Assembly (NCBI GenBank): GCA_933822405.4
Contig: CAKOGP040001714.1
Span: forward strand, 372,001 to 436,000
DNA from: Cylindrotheca closterium
Taxonomy: Eukaryota > Bacillariophyta > Bacillariophyceae > Bacillariales > Bacillariaceae
Length of the DNA stretch: 64,000 nt
Reading direction: 5' to 3'
Within the stretch, counting starts at the first letter, position 1, and every line of letters begins with the position of its first letter. Shown one piece after another: positions 9,553 through 19,445 of this stretch. The notes under the pieces are model-generated. The model was not told the DNA's origin, searched no databases, and worked only from the letters and a program-made list of their open reading frames with translations. Both the position numbers and the translations under genes were made by a program.

Positions 9553-10335
9553 ATGTTATCGGGAACGCTTATGATGATGCTAGTGAAGCGAAACCGAACA
9601 CTCCAAACTCTCACTTTTTCAAGATTCCGCTCTCATTTTATTCCAACGCCAGCAACAATCATGGAAGCTCTGCACCATCACCAAAGCGCCATTGATTGCA
9701 ACAATATGGGACTTGCGCACTGGAATTCCGGTGAAGGTCTTGGTGCCATTGAATTTTTGTTCACGGCTTACCGTCACTGCCTAAAAAGCTTCAGTTTTCT
9801 GGTCGGGAGTGACAATGGTGAAGCGAGGAAAGCCAATTTCAGTGTGAACGAAGCCATGGAATCATGTCTGAAAGCCGTAGGAGAAAAACAAGAGCTTGCA
9901 AACAATGTCTTCCACACAGGCATCCGAGTCCCTTCCAGTCCTGAAGTGCGGAGCAATCCCTCAGACGCGAACAAGACCATGGTTCTGTATGCGGTAGTCT
10001 TTAACTTGGCAGTTGCCCATCACCTCGTGGCCAAGTGGGGGAACATCGAAATGCCCAGTGCTATGCAAGAAAATTTCCAGAGAACGGCGATAGAGTTCTA
10101 TCAAATGGGCTTGCAAATGCAACAGGAAATTTCTAGCTGTGGGATGTACACTATTGCAATTTTGAACAATCTTGCTCATCTGTACTCGACTTTGGGCGAT
10201 GCTGAAAAGTCAGCATTCTACTTTTCAGAGATGCTATCAAGAATAGCAGCTCTTGAAGAGGCAATCGTGGGCGAATACGATGCTCATGCGTCCAAGCTAC
10301 AACAAATTGCCTCCAGTGCTGCCGCAGCGGCATGA
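9553..10335 (+). CDS. TPR-like helical protein
   Basis: A 260-residue protein if started at 9553. A second candidate start at 9661 gives a protein beginning MEALHHHQSAIDCNNMGLAH, and the intervening 36 residues are basic and free of acid, so they may be a presequence or simply 5' UTR. Two tetratricopeptide-like helical hairpins are visible: NNMGLAHWNSGEGLGAIEFL near residues 50-70, and ILNNLAHLYSTLGDAEKSAF near 200-225. The linking helices (LYAVVFNLAVAHHLVAKWG) fit the same fold. It ends in poly-Ala. I infer a protein-binding scaffold; no partner or pathway can be read. Confidence 0.7.
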   Translation: MLSGTLMMMLVKRNRTLQTLTFSRFRSHFIPTPATIMEALHHHQSAIDCNNMGLAHWNSGEGLGAIEFLFTAYRHCLKSFSFLVGSDNGEARKANFSVNEAMESCLKAVGEKQELANNVFHTGIRVPSSPEVRSNPSDANKTMVLYAVVFNLAVAHHLVAKWGNIEMPSAMQENFQRTAIEFYQMGLQMQQEISSCGMYTIAILNNLAHLYSTLGDAEKSAFYFSEMLSRIAALEEAIVGEYDAHASKLQQIASSAAAAA

Positions 10336-10762
10336 GCTGGATCCGTCCTCGACACTGGCTTTTGCACGACAATCCCCCCCCCCCCGGAATTCCCAAAGAC
10401 GATTTTGAACCAGATAGAAACCAGATTTTACGAACCGAATATTATAAAACCCTTTTTGTTGCTTTTACTTGTTTTTGGCGCTCATGGAACTTGTCATTCA
10501 AGCTATCATTGTCAGGTGCTCGGATTGAAATGTGCCGCCAAGTCTTGATGCTCCGGTCACTCTCAACTCTCAAAAATCGGGTCCCATCGTGGCCTGTCCG
10601 CCGACCTCCTTAACTCGCGACTAACATCACAAGATCCATGGATGGCCTTTCCGTGAACTTCAAAATGAAACGAAATGAACAGCGCGCTCTTTTCCACCCA
10701 GACTACATCCATTCGTTCATGATTTAGAAACATGCTTCCAAAAAACAACTGGAGTATAAACA
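10336..10762. other. Intergenic, poly-C tract
   Basis: A run of about 14 C near 10374 follows the end of the TPR-like gene. The remainder has no supported gene and must hold the promoter of the gene at 10763. Confidence 0.5.
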
Positions 10763-12283
10763 ATGAAAGAGCACAAAGTTCATGCCGGGGATTCATGCAC
10801 AGATGATACAGAAACCCCGCACATCCCACGTACAGCAATACATGAAACCATCGTTTCCAATCCAGGGATAACAGAACGATTAGAACAGGACATTGGATGT
10901 TTTGCTCGCTATGGCTTTTCTTTTCGCCGAGACGATGAGACTGGAAACGGTGTCTTGGTTTCGCCTTTAGTCCTACCCACTGCAAGCTCATTTGCCAGAC
11001 TTCAAATCACCGTTTCGGATGTGTCTCTGGTGGCTTCGATAGGGCCATTCTTACGAACACTTGTGCGATTATGCGTCCACCCCATTCGGCCCCAATCCTT
11101 GCTAGCTACAGTGGTTATCAAAGGGTGTATTGGAAGTAGTGGTAGCAGCAGCAGCCGAAGGCGGACCCCCGCTCGCAAAGAGGTCAGCAGCGCTGAAGGT
11201 GGTGTATCAGCTGCTGCTGCTCGATCCGTCGCACATGCCATTCATATGCTCATCCGCAACAGCATGGGCGCCGCATTATTTCTACGCTTGAAAGTAGTCT
11301 TGCCAGGAGCCCACGGTGAGGATGGTATTGTAGTCTTGAAAAGAGATCAAGTGCTGTTGCATATGCAGCGGAATGATGACGGCTGTTATGAGTATCCTTC
11401 CGTCGAGATCTGTGACCATGACGATCACATCATGCTGACACAGCCAACGAAAGAGACACCAGGCGATGATAATGCAAGAAATCCTTTCTCTATTGACTTG
11501 GGATTGGTCGAAGACTTCGAGGGGGCTCCGCCAAGTGTTACAAAGCCACTACAACAGAACTGTCTCCATGGCTATGATCCTAGTTGCCATTTCCTCGACT
11601 TGACAGTTTCTACCCGCATGTGCACTGTCCGGCTAACACCACTTCTTTACGATCTTTCCCAACGTTTGCTACTCTCACTACTGGAGGGCAACATTGGTGA
11701 AGCAAATGTCGACAAGGGTCGTCCAATCAATGGCGCGAAGAGGTCTGCAACCTTGATGATATGTCTCGAAAAAGTATCTAATTTGTATCGAGTCCTCATG
11801 TTGTTGAGAGACTATAGCCGACGTCTCTTTCAAGAAAGTGAGGGTGATACACTGGCCGCCGAACAACCACAGCTGGTTATTATTTGTAAATCAGAGGATG
11901 TTGCACGACGGTTCGATTCCGAGGCTCAAAAGTTCATTTCCAAGAACTTCATCGACCAGAAGTCAGGCAAAAAGACTGGCCGTGCGATATGGACTCCACG
12001 TGTCTTGTCTGTGGCTCAAGCTGTCGAGTTTGTAACGGAAGAGGTAGCTCCGTCACCGGTAGTTGGGTTTGATCTTGATGATGGTGCAGTAACTCTTTCT
12101 GAGGCAAATTCTGACGCCAAGAGGTTGCTGGCTACTGCTGGGGCAGTGCTCCTGGGATACGAAAGCGATGGTATTCCCAAGGAACTTGACAAAAAATTGA
12201 CGGACTATGTTCAAATAGACTCAAGGACTAGTATTAATGTGGTCGCTGCCTTTTCTATCCTGTGCCATTTGATTCTGAATTGA
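10763..12283 (+). CDS. SpoU-like RNA 2'-O-methyltransferase with long N-terminal extension
   Basis: A 506-residue protein. The last 170 residues resemble the SpoU class of SPOUT methyltransferases. A degenerate motif 1 (EKVSNLYRVLMLLRD, about 336-350) keeps the Asn and Arg spacing. Motif 2 is LLGYESDGIPKEL (about 462-474). Motif 3 is SRTSINVVAAFSILCHLIL at the very end, where the S-adenosylmethionine knot forms. The first 330 residues match nothing I know and contain Ser/Arg/Ala-rich patches. Function would be ribose methylation of tRNA or rRNA. The usual Asn-Leu-Gly of motif 1 is altered to Asn-Leu-Tyr, so activity is uncertain. No organelle presequence is evident. Confidence 0.65.
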   Translation: MKEHKVHAGDSCTDDTETPHIPRTAIHETIVSNPGITERLEQDIGCFARYGFSFRRDDETGNGVLVSPLVLPTASSFARLQITVSDVSLVASIGPFLRTLVRLCVHPIRPQSLLATVVIKGCIGSSGSSSSRRRTPARKEVSSAEGGVSAAAARSVAHAIHMLIRNSMGAALFLRLKVVLPGAHGEDGIVVLKRDQVLLHMQRNDDGCYEYPSVEICDHDDHIMLTQPTKETPGDDNARNPFSIDLGLVEDFEGAPPSVTKPLQQNCLHGYDPSCHFLDLTVSTRMCTVRLTPLLYDLSQRLLLSLLEGNIGEANVDKGRPINGAKRSATLMICLEKVSNLYRVLMLLRDYSRRLFQESEGDTLAAEQPQLVIICKSEDVARRFDSEAQKFISKNFIDQKSGKKTGRAIWTPRVLSVAQAVEFVTEEVAPSPVVGFDLDDGAVTLSEANSDAKRLLATAGAVLLGYESDGIPKELDKKLTDYVQIDSRTSINVVAAFSILCHLILN

Positions 12284-12451
12284 GTGATTGAAGAAAGGAT
12301 GAATGAATCAATCAATCAATAAATCGATCAATCATTTGACTTGAGAGAGAAAATCTGAAATGATTGAAAAGAGGCCGCTACTTACAATATTGATGATGAT
12401 AATAGTAATAATAATATCGCTAAGGTTAACTTATGTCCACCACTATTGGAA

Positions 12452-15273
12452 TCAATTAGAGTCCAACAAAACAGTTTGAATGGACCTAGGTGGGATGGAT
12501 CCTGATAAAACAACATCACCCCCATCATACAAGACGTAGTTGGCCGAGTCTCGCGCTTCATTCAGCAACACCACTGTACTTTCACTTTCTCCATTTGGAG
12601 TTGAAAATGCTCCCATTTGCAAAAAAGGCCATCCAGTAGTCATGCAGACTTCACCAGCATCAAGCACTGTGGTGATGATTTCTCCACCTGACGGATCGGA
12701 ATACTTCCATTTGGATTGCCCTCCTGCACAGCTGCCGTACTTCACAGGTGCACCGCCACGTGGGCCCAAGGCACCACCATCATTTCCCAAATGGCCCAAA
12801 ACCAGACATCGGTCCACACGCTTGCTAGTTTCTGGGACATTGGTTTGCACAAACTGCACCCAAGTAGAATTCGACGCGCTGTCAATCGGAACCATATCAA
12901 AGGTTGCTGCTAACTTTTTCTTGCAGTCTGTCAAAGTAATTCCCTTGAAACTCATGTCTGCTTCCTTTGCCAAGCATGACTTTGTCGGTTTTCCCAACCA
13001 GTCGTGACCCAATACTTTAATGCGCTTGGTATCTTCATCAAATTCAAATACTTGTCGAGTGGAACCCTCGCACGGCCAGGCAGTAACTTCAATTCCATTG
13101 CGAGCCAAATCATTGAAACCTCCACCAGGAACGACTTGTCCTTGCGATCGGAAGGCTCGATTCGGAGTAGTAAGAGGCGATGATTCTTCACTGGCCTTGG
13201 ACTCTTGAATCAGGCCCGAAAGAGCCCTGGAGCCAGGACGGACATACCGTGAAATATGACCCATGTAATAGTAAATTGGTTGGACTGCTAAACCGGTGTC
13301 CAAATACTTGGCGGGGAAACCCAAGGCATTAAGTTCGGCTCTTGTACGGGTATCTCCCACATTGACTCCAAACTGGTGCTTGGTTTTTTCAAAAGGCAAA
13401 GTGGGAGGAATATCCGCTTCCGACCCATTGACAATGGCCCGATGTGGCACAGCCAAGATTCCAGTGTCACAAAGATTGTTCAAGTGGTTGGGTCCTCCGA
13501 CCGAATCCAATACCAGATTCCATTCGACCCATCCGTTACTTCCAGCTGCCAAGTCGGCCAAAATGGTATGGACATATCGCTCGGCACGAGCCCAATAGAC
13601 TTCAATGGAACCCCCCGCATAACCCGTGTAGGGACAGTGGCACGCTTCACTACCTAGAATGATGTGCTCCTTGCCTTGATTTGGTGCTACTGTCGCGATG
13701 GTCTCGTTCGGCAGGGTGTCATTGACATCCTGCTCCGTCGTCTTGGTTTCAAACAAGTCCTTCAATGTCGATTGGAATCGATGCAAATTGGGAGAGCCGA
13801 CTGCACCATCTAGCAATCGATCCATACCACCTGCATACCAGTGATAGGCAGTGCCATCAATATACTTGTACGATGGATGTGCCGTTTCATTCAGTAGTAG
13901 CTTGGCCCACGTAATCATGTGATCCTTGTTGTGATCAAACATAAGTACTTTGATGTCTGGATGATCCTTTTCCAATTGCGGACCGAGATGGTATGCCACA
14001 AAGTCGGCTTGGGCTTCGGGAGTGTAGGCACAGGCTTCCCAAGGTGCTGGGAACTCTGGTTCGTTCTGCACGGTAATGCCCCAGAGGTCAATCCCATGTT
14101 CGCGGTCTGGTGAAATTGAGTGTAACAGTATAAAGATGAATGAAATGATATCCAGCAGGCAAAGCAGAACGTAGCATACGTACAAGTAGTAATGAATTTG
14201 GAAAAGTAGAGCGCCCAAGCCTTGGCATATCGTGAATCCTTGCCAGTACCTTCTCTCAAGCAACTAGGCGTTGTACTTCCCGTCATACCAGCAGCGTGGG
14301 TCGCATTTTCTGGATCGACGTCATAGATTGGATTCTTCATCCAGGCTGGAGGAGACCAAGGAGAAGCGTACATGAGCAAGTTGCCATCCTTTAATCTTGT
14401 AGGATCAATCTCCTCTCCCTCAACCTCTGCGGCCGGCTTCCAGGCTCTTTCAAAAACCGATGTCGCCCTTCGAATCATATCCATCATTCCGTCTTTCTGG
14501 TTATCGTGCGTGGCATTCGTGTCGAATTGTTCAAGCTCGAAATCTCCATCCACATCGTCAAAGCTGTACGATTTGACCGAGAAATCACAGGAATTAATGT
14601 GAACTCGGCCCAAGGCATAACCCAATCCCGATTTGCCAAAGTAAAGTTCCATCAAAGTTTCCTTTCCCTTCTCGGACAAGGATTGGTAGTTCAAAGACGC
14701 GGCTTCGGTAAAGGCAGCCCCAAATCCCAAAATGGGTTTGCGGTCTGCAAAGGAAGCGTCGTTCAAGGAAATATTGAGAATCGCATCAGGATTTCCGTAC
14801 TCGTTCACATGAGCATCAGGGGGAGTAGGAGACTTGGCCCACTTTCGGACCTTCTCCGGCTCAGCATAACAAGGAATTCGAGACCATTGTTGACTTGGAG
14901 ATCCCATACTCGTTTGCAGAATACGCGCCGTCTTTTGATTATGATAAGTCATACAATAAGGTCGGTATTGCAATGGAGCGGTCGTGGTAGAAGCTGAAGC
15001 ATCTTCTGATGTTTCAGAATTCTCCTCAGCCGCTGATGGCAATTCAGGTGGTGGTGGCAAATCGCTGCTATTTTCTACAACCTTATCTGTTGCATTGAAA
15101 TGCCGATCGTACAGATGAGTGCCAATGATTGCGAGAAGGGCGACAATCACTAGTTTGGCGACTCCAGAACTGCAGGTAGATTTCTCCTTGGTTTCATTTT
15201 CCATGGTTTCCGGTGCTTGACCGTTTTTGCCATGATAAATGAGTGGTTGGGTTTCTCCCATTGGTGGCGACAT
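12452..15273 (-). CDS. GH30 glucosylceramidase-like hydrolase with lectin-like insertion (two exons)
   Basis: Exon 1 is 15273-14184 and exon 2 is 14106-12452, with a 77-bp GT-AG intron. The junction restores FSKFITTYREHGIDLWG. The product is 914 residues. It is a type II membrane protein: a short cytosolic tail, a membrane helix at about 39-55, then a lumenal or extracellular enzyme. The barrel carries GFGAAFTEAA, YASPWSPPAWMK, the acid/base Glu379 in TVQNEPEF and the nucleophile Glu517 in ILGSEACHCPYTG, all typical of glycoside hydrolase family 30 (lysosomal glucocerebrosidase group). The final beta-sandwich strand (VVLLNEARDSANYVLYDGG onward) is separated from the rest by about 195 residues resembling a ricin-type beta-trefoil. 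The reaction is likely release of glucose from glucosylceramide or a related beta-glucoside. Confidence 0.85.
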
Positions 15274-16636
15274 GATTGTGGTTTTGGTTTTGGTTTTGGT
15301 TGGCTGCGACGAGGATCAGAGTTGTTTCGATCAGAATGATGGGTCTTTCTTCCAATGGTGGCGAGCGGTGACACAAAGAAGCGTGGTAGTGGTAGACGCT
15401 GTGTTCTATTTGCTTTTTCGCACAGAAACAATGTCCCTTGCACTTGGTTTGTTTCGTCGAATGACCACAACTCGAAGAAGGCTTGGTGCCAAAGGAGAAG
15501 GAAGTGAAGTCATCACCTTCAAAAGATCCTTCACTTTTCATTGGTGCAAATGTAATCTTGGACCACTTGGACCAGAATGGCAGTTTGACGCCTTCGACTT
15601 GAACACGGAAGGACAGTGTGTGTAATCTGTCTGGTCTCCAACAGCAGCTGCTCTCCTTGACACTGGGACAGTTCTTGGCACAGCACCAGATTGCCAGATT
15701 GCCACCACTGCAGACGCAGCTGCGCTCGAAACCACTTTGACACCAAGAGGTGTCAAGTACCTACAGTACTGTATCAGACTACCTAGCTTTCCAACGCCAC
15801 CACAAACACCAAAGGTAGTACCACCATAGTCCGTTTCTAAAGAAGAAAGGTTTAGATGGCCGTGATTCCCTTGCCCTTGAAACACAACCCGCCTCTCTTC
15901 CACCTCGCTCCCGAGGCTCAAGAAAGGAGGTTCGTCGCCGTCTGCAGCAGCATGTTATCAGCAGGCCAGCGGCCACCATCACCATGAGTTGAGACAGTGC
16001 AGCAATAGCAAGGAGGACACCGGTAGTGCCACAAACTAAAATCCCTTTCCAACGACCCGTCACCATTGGTGCTGACGACTGCTCACTCTAGCCTTTAAAA
16101 AATTCAATATGTTCAATGCTGTATTACCCTTCAACTGGAAAACTCACACACTCCAAGATTGATTCTTGGAAGTGGTTCGCCACGTCACCAGCATGTACAA
16201 AATGTCTTTTTCCGCACCAGCTGATCTCTTCTGTTCCCATACGTGGCACACAATCTGCTTAACGACCTTCTTTCATTCTGTCCGATCAGCAACCATCTCG
16301 ATAAATTCGTTTTCGATTGAAGAACAATGTCCGATGGCTGCGAGTAAAATAAATCGGTGGTTTCTTGTCATGACTCGTTCTTTTCGCAATCGATAGTATC
16401 ATACGACAGATTTGGACGGTTCGGGGGGATTGCGTAGCCATTTCCCACATAGATAGATTTTCCAACTTAGCAATCGTGATATTAGCACGTTGTTGGTTCT
16501 CATTCTGCCAAAGCCACACATCTCATTCTGTGAGCTCCCATAATGTCCAAATTGCATATTTTTTCAACCATAACTTCACAAAAAGTGCCAAACAAAATAG
16601 CTACCATTTTATACAAAACATCTACAAACTACAACC
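15274..16636. other. Intergenic, no supported gene
   Basis: Near 15280 three head-to-tail ttttggt units lie just upstream of the GH30 start. Several short overlapping frames on both strands at 15.2-16.1 kb have no domain, no signal and conflicting strands, and I do not call them. The stretch must contain the GH30 promoter and that of the gene at 16637. Confidence 0.4.
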
Positions 16637-16993
16637 ATGAGTCCTAACAATAACAACAACGGAAACATTGCATACACCAGTTCCTCGACCGACCAGTGCT
16701 CAGTAGATGAAAGGAGATACTCAAGCTTTCCTCCTTCTTCCGCAGCTCCTTCACTGTTTTCCTTGCTAGCAAACACATTTGAATCGCAATCGCCGATACC
16801 ACTTTTCTCAGACAATGACGATGAGTCAGAAGGGACGGATCGCCAAAGACTCTGTGATATCCTCTCTTCTGCGCTTGACGTTGTGGGAGAGGACTCTTCC
16901 ATCTACGGCGATTCTACTTTTGCATTCGGTTCCACGAAGCGGACTTCATCATCGCTTAATTCACAGCAAGATCATTCAAGTCCAAAGCAGTGA
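16637..16993 (+). CDS. Small protein, 118-residue tandem paralogue 1
   Basis: A 118-residue protein with an Asn-rich start, Ser/Pro-rich middle and acidic centre. Its most structured part is DRQRLCDILSSALDVVGEDSS (about 73-93), an amphipathic helix followed by acidic Ser-rich residues. It ends SSPKQ. The gene 1.4 kb downstream at 18033 encodes exactly 118 residues with DRQEGLYDILSAAIEIV at the same place and GSPRQ at the end. Two proteins of equal length with matching core and tail support both as real. No known domain, signal peptide or membrane helix is seen, so it is probably cytosolic or nuclear. Confidence 0.55.
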   Translation: MSPNNNNNGNIAYTSSSTDQCSVDERRYSSFPPSSAAPSLFSLLANTFESQSPIPLFSDNDDESEGTDRQRLCDILSSALDVVGEDSSIYGDSTFAFGSTKRTSSSLNSQQDHSSPKQ

Positions 16994-18032
16994 AGGCCGG
17001 TCCTAAAAATTAGCCCGTACATCCTACATATTTTTGACTCTATACTGGTTGATACATAAAACCTATTAGTTGATCCTTTTGTCACCTGTACTACTGCTGA
17101 ATGATATATGCTGTGCTTTGTTTCGTTCTCGCTCGACTGGTGAGGGTCTTGCTTGCAATTTCCTCCTTTCTGCATGCTGTAGCCAGTCCAGGATGAAGAC
17201 TGAAATCTAGGAGTGTCTTTACTACACAAGTATTGTCTTTGTCTTGCAGGGAAGAGTTGCTTCCAAAGAGTGTTGTGTAATACTAGGAGCGAGATGTAGG
17301 CTAGAAGAAGGATACTACAGTAGCCTACTAGGAGTACATCTTAGTGTTGTGTACTAACTTTGTCAAATACTTTTATAAGTAGGTTTCGTGTGAAGGGAGA
17401 ATTCTGTGCACAAAGACTGCAACAAGGAAGGCCAAGTTCAAAGTTCCAGCTCAAGGGAAGGATGAACACGACCATTGCTGGAAGAAGCAAGCTTTGTGAG
17501 GATTCTTTGTCAGAACTTCTAGTGACAAAAATGCAGGTACAGACTGCATCCTTCTAGTGGGGAGCAAATTAATTATAACAATCCGCGGTTGAGAACAAGA
17601 TATTAAATCCCTTATCAATTGGCTCTCTTGTCTGCTCAGAAGTTCTCCAACTATGGTGGCAGTTCAATGGCAGTTTATATATGAGAGACGTTGTCTTCGC
17701 CTTAAAGAAGCTGTTTTCTAGAGAACCTCGTCCCAGAAGATTATTCTGCCTTTAGTGTCCCTTCTTCTTCCCTTGGAACGATTCGATGACGTATGTTTAA
17801 TGTTTTGCTATCAACGAAGGTTCGCTACGACCACGATACGTCTTTTCTGGTACATAGGAAAGCATTGCATTTGCGTTGACAAAAGTTCCAACTTCCAACA
17901 TGAAATGCGGAGCTTCCACAATTTCCATTGGAAGTTGAGAGCTTATTTGAACACAGTATGTTACTGATTTTGGTCATTTTTTAAACTCAAGACCAGAAGT
18001 GCAGTAATACCTCACAACAAAGAATATCAACA
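16994..18032. other. Intergenic between tandem small paralogues
   Basis: No gene seen. Contains a 10-bp inverted repeat (caacttccaa at 17889, ttggaagttg at 17928) with a 29-bp loop, about 100 bp upstream of the second small gene. Confidence 0.4.
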
Positions 18033-18389
18033 ATGAATCGTAATAACAACACCGCAAACAACACTGTACCTGCTGAACAGTGCCAAGGAAACAACAGAGC
18101 TGTAAGCAATGCTTCAGCACCACCAGATTCACTTGTTTCCATCTTCATGTCAGCAGGATATCAAAGAACATCCCAACGATTAATTCCCAGTCTACCGCCG
18201 CTTCCACTGTCATCAGAGGAGGACAGACAAGAAGGACTCTACGACATACTCTCTGCGGCGATTGAAATCGTGGATGATTCATCTGACATGTTTTCACAGT
18301 GCACCAACCGAATCTCCTCGTCCCGAAATACCAAGAGACGCCGCCTGGGGTCCAAGAGACAGAAAAACCAAGGAAGCCCAAGGCAGTGA
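18033..18389 (+). CDS. Small protein, 118-residue tandem paralogue 2
   Basis: Paralogue of the gene at 16637, same strand and same length. The N-terminus is Asn/Thr-rich. The core is EEDRQEGLYDILSAAIEIV followed by DDSSDMF, a predicted amphipathic helix with an acidic end. The C-terminal part carries TKRRRLGSKRQK, a plausible nuclear localisation signal that is weaker in paralogue 1, and ends GSPRQ. Outside the core the two diverge strongly, so the duplication is not recent. Function is unknown. A short nuclear regulatory protein would fit but is inference. Confidence 0.55.
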   Translation: MNRNNNTANNTVPAEQCQGNNRAVSNASAPPDSLVSIFMSAGYQRTSQRLIPSLPPLPLSSEEDRQEGLYDILSAAIEIVDDSSDMFSQCTNRISSSRNTKRRRLGSKRQKNQGSPRQ

Positions 18390-18689
18390 GCACGCATCAT
18401 CTTCGAGAACCAGTAACATTTGATCATATTCTTTCATTCTGTACTGTTAACATTAGACCATTATTTCATCGTGTATATGTCTTCTTCTTCCTCTAGTCTT
18501 GATGTATGGATTCTTAGAACACGCCATGCGCTTACCTTCGAGATTGGGTTGCAACACAACTTCATGAGAATATTTTCACTGTCGTCATGTCGAGACAGAA
18601 GACTTGGGTAAATCTTTCTTCTTTTGTTGTTTCAATCATTTCTCTTTCTTTTTTTTTCGGCCTCAAACTGTCGTATCGTTGACTAAGTT
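18390..18689. other. Intergenic, no gene seen
   Basis: AT-rich with several cttctt and tttctt tracts. No supported gene. Confidence 0.4.
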
Positions 18690-19110
18690 CTCATAGTGTA
18701 CTGGAAGTGCCACCAACCAATGCGATTACTGTACGATACGAAGTGCATCGACCAAGAAGGCAAACGAACTGTATCATGCTTTTTATGATATATATATCTG
18801 TACTTTTCTCGTGCGTACGCAAGAAACATGGAGTGTTTGGATAAAAAAGGGGCGGCAACCAAAAATCAAGAGATGTACTACGCCCGTTGACCAAGAAGGC
18901 AAACATATTTTGCGTGCGTACGCAGAAACATGGATTGTTTGGAATAGAGGCGACCGCAACAAGAATCAACAAAAAGAAGACCAAGAAGGCAAACGAACTA
19001 TTCTCTACAAAGGGTACTTCTTTGCGCGTACGCAAGAAACATGCGGGTACATGTGGATTGTTTTGAGTACGGTATCCACAACTAATAAAAAGTGACAAAA
19101 GAGGGTGACT
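18690..19110. repeat. Degenerate tandem repeats of about 90-140 bp
   Basis: Three copies of gaccaagaaggcaaac start near 18750, 18889 and 18979. They alternate with three copies of the palindrome-containing word gcgtacgca followed by gaaacatg near 18814, 18916 and 19026. Between them recur tggattgtttgga and ggcggcaacc-like words. Units are imperfect and of unequal length. Open frames crossing the array inherit its periodicity and are not called as genes. Confidence 0.65.
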
Positions 19111-19445
19111 GCTTGGTCTGTCCCGAGAAAAGAGACACGTCTAAGTACTACCTAGGAACAAAATCATTGTCCCTTTTTATTTTAAAAGTCATTCATTCAT
19201 TCATAATATCTACCTATATACACTTTCACACATTTTCGCTAGGTTTGCGGATCTCGCTCGAAAAATCAATCCAACAAGAGAGAGAGAGAGAGAGATCACT
19301 GACCACCTAACCTATACAACAGAACGCGCGGAAGACCAAAAAGCCACACATGCATGCCCTCGCATGTCAACAAAGACTTTCTGCTTCCCCGTAATCTCCC
19401 CCTTTAGAAACGAACTCCAAACTGCGTCGTTGCTTCTCTGCCACT

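Noticed and set aside
18811..19095. Repetitive plus-strand frame in the 18.7-19.1 kb array
   Set aside because: Its apparent repeats are those of the DNA array; a minus-strand frame is equally open.
18690..19110. CRISPR-like array
   Set aside because: Repeats are long, imperfect and unequally spaced in a eukaryotic nuclear setting, with no cas genes.
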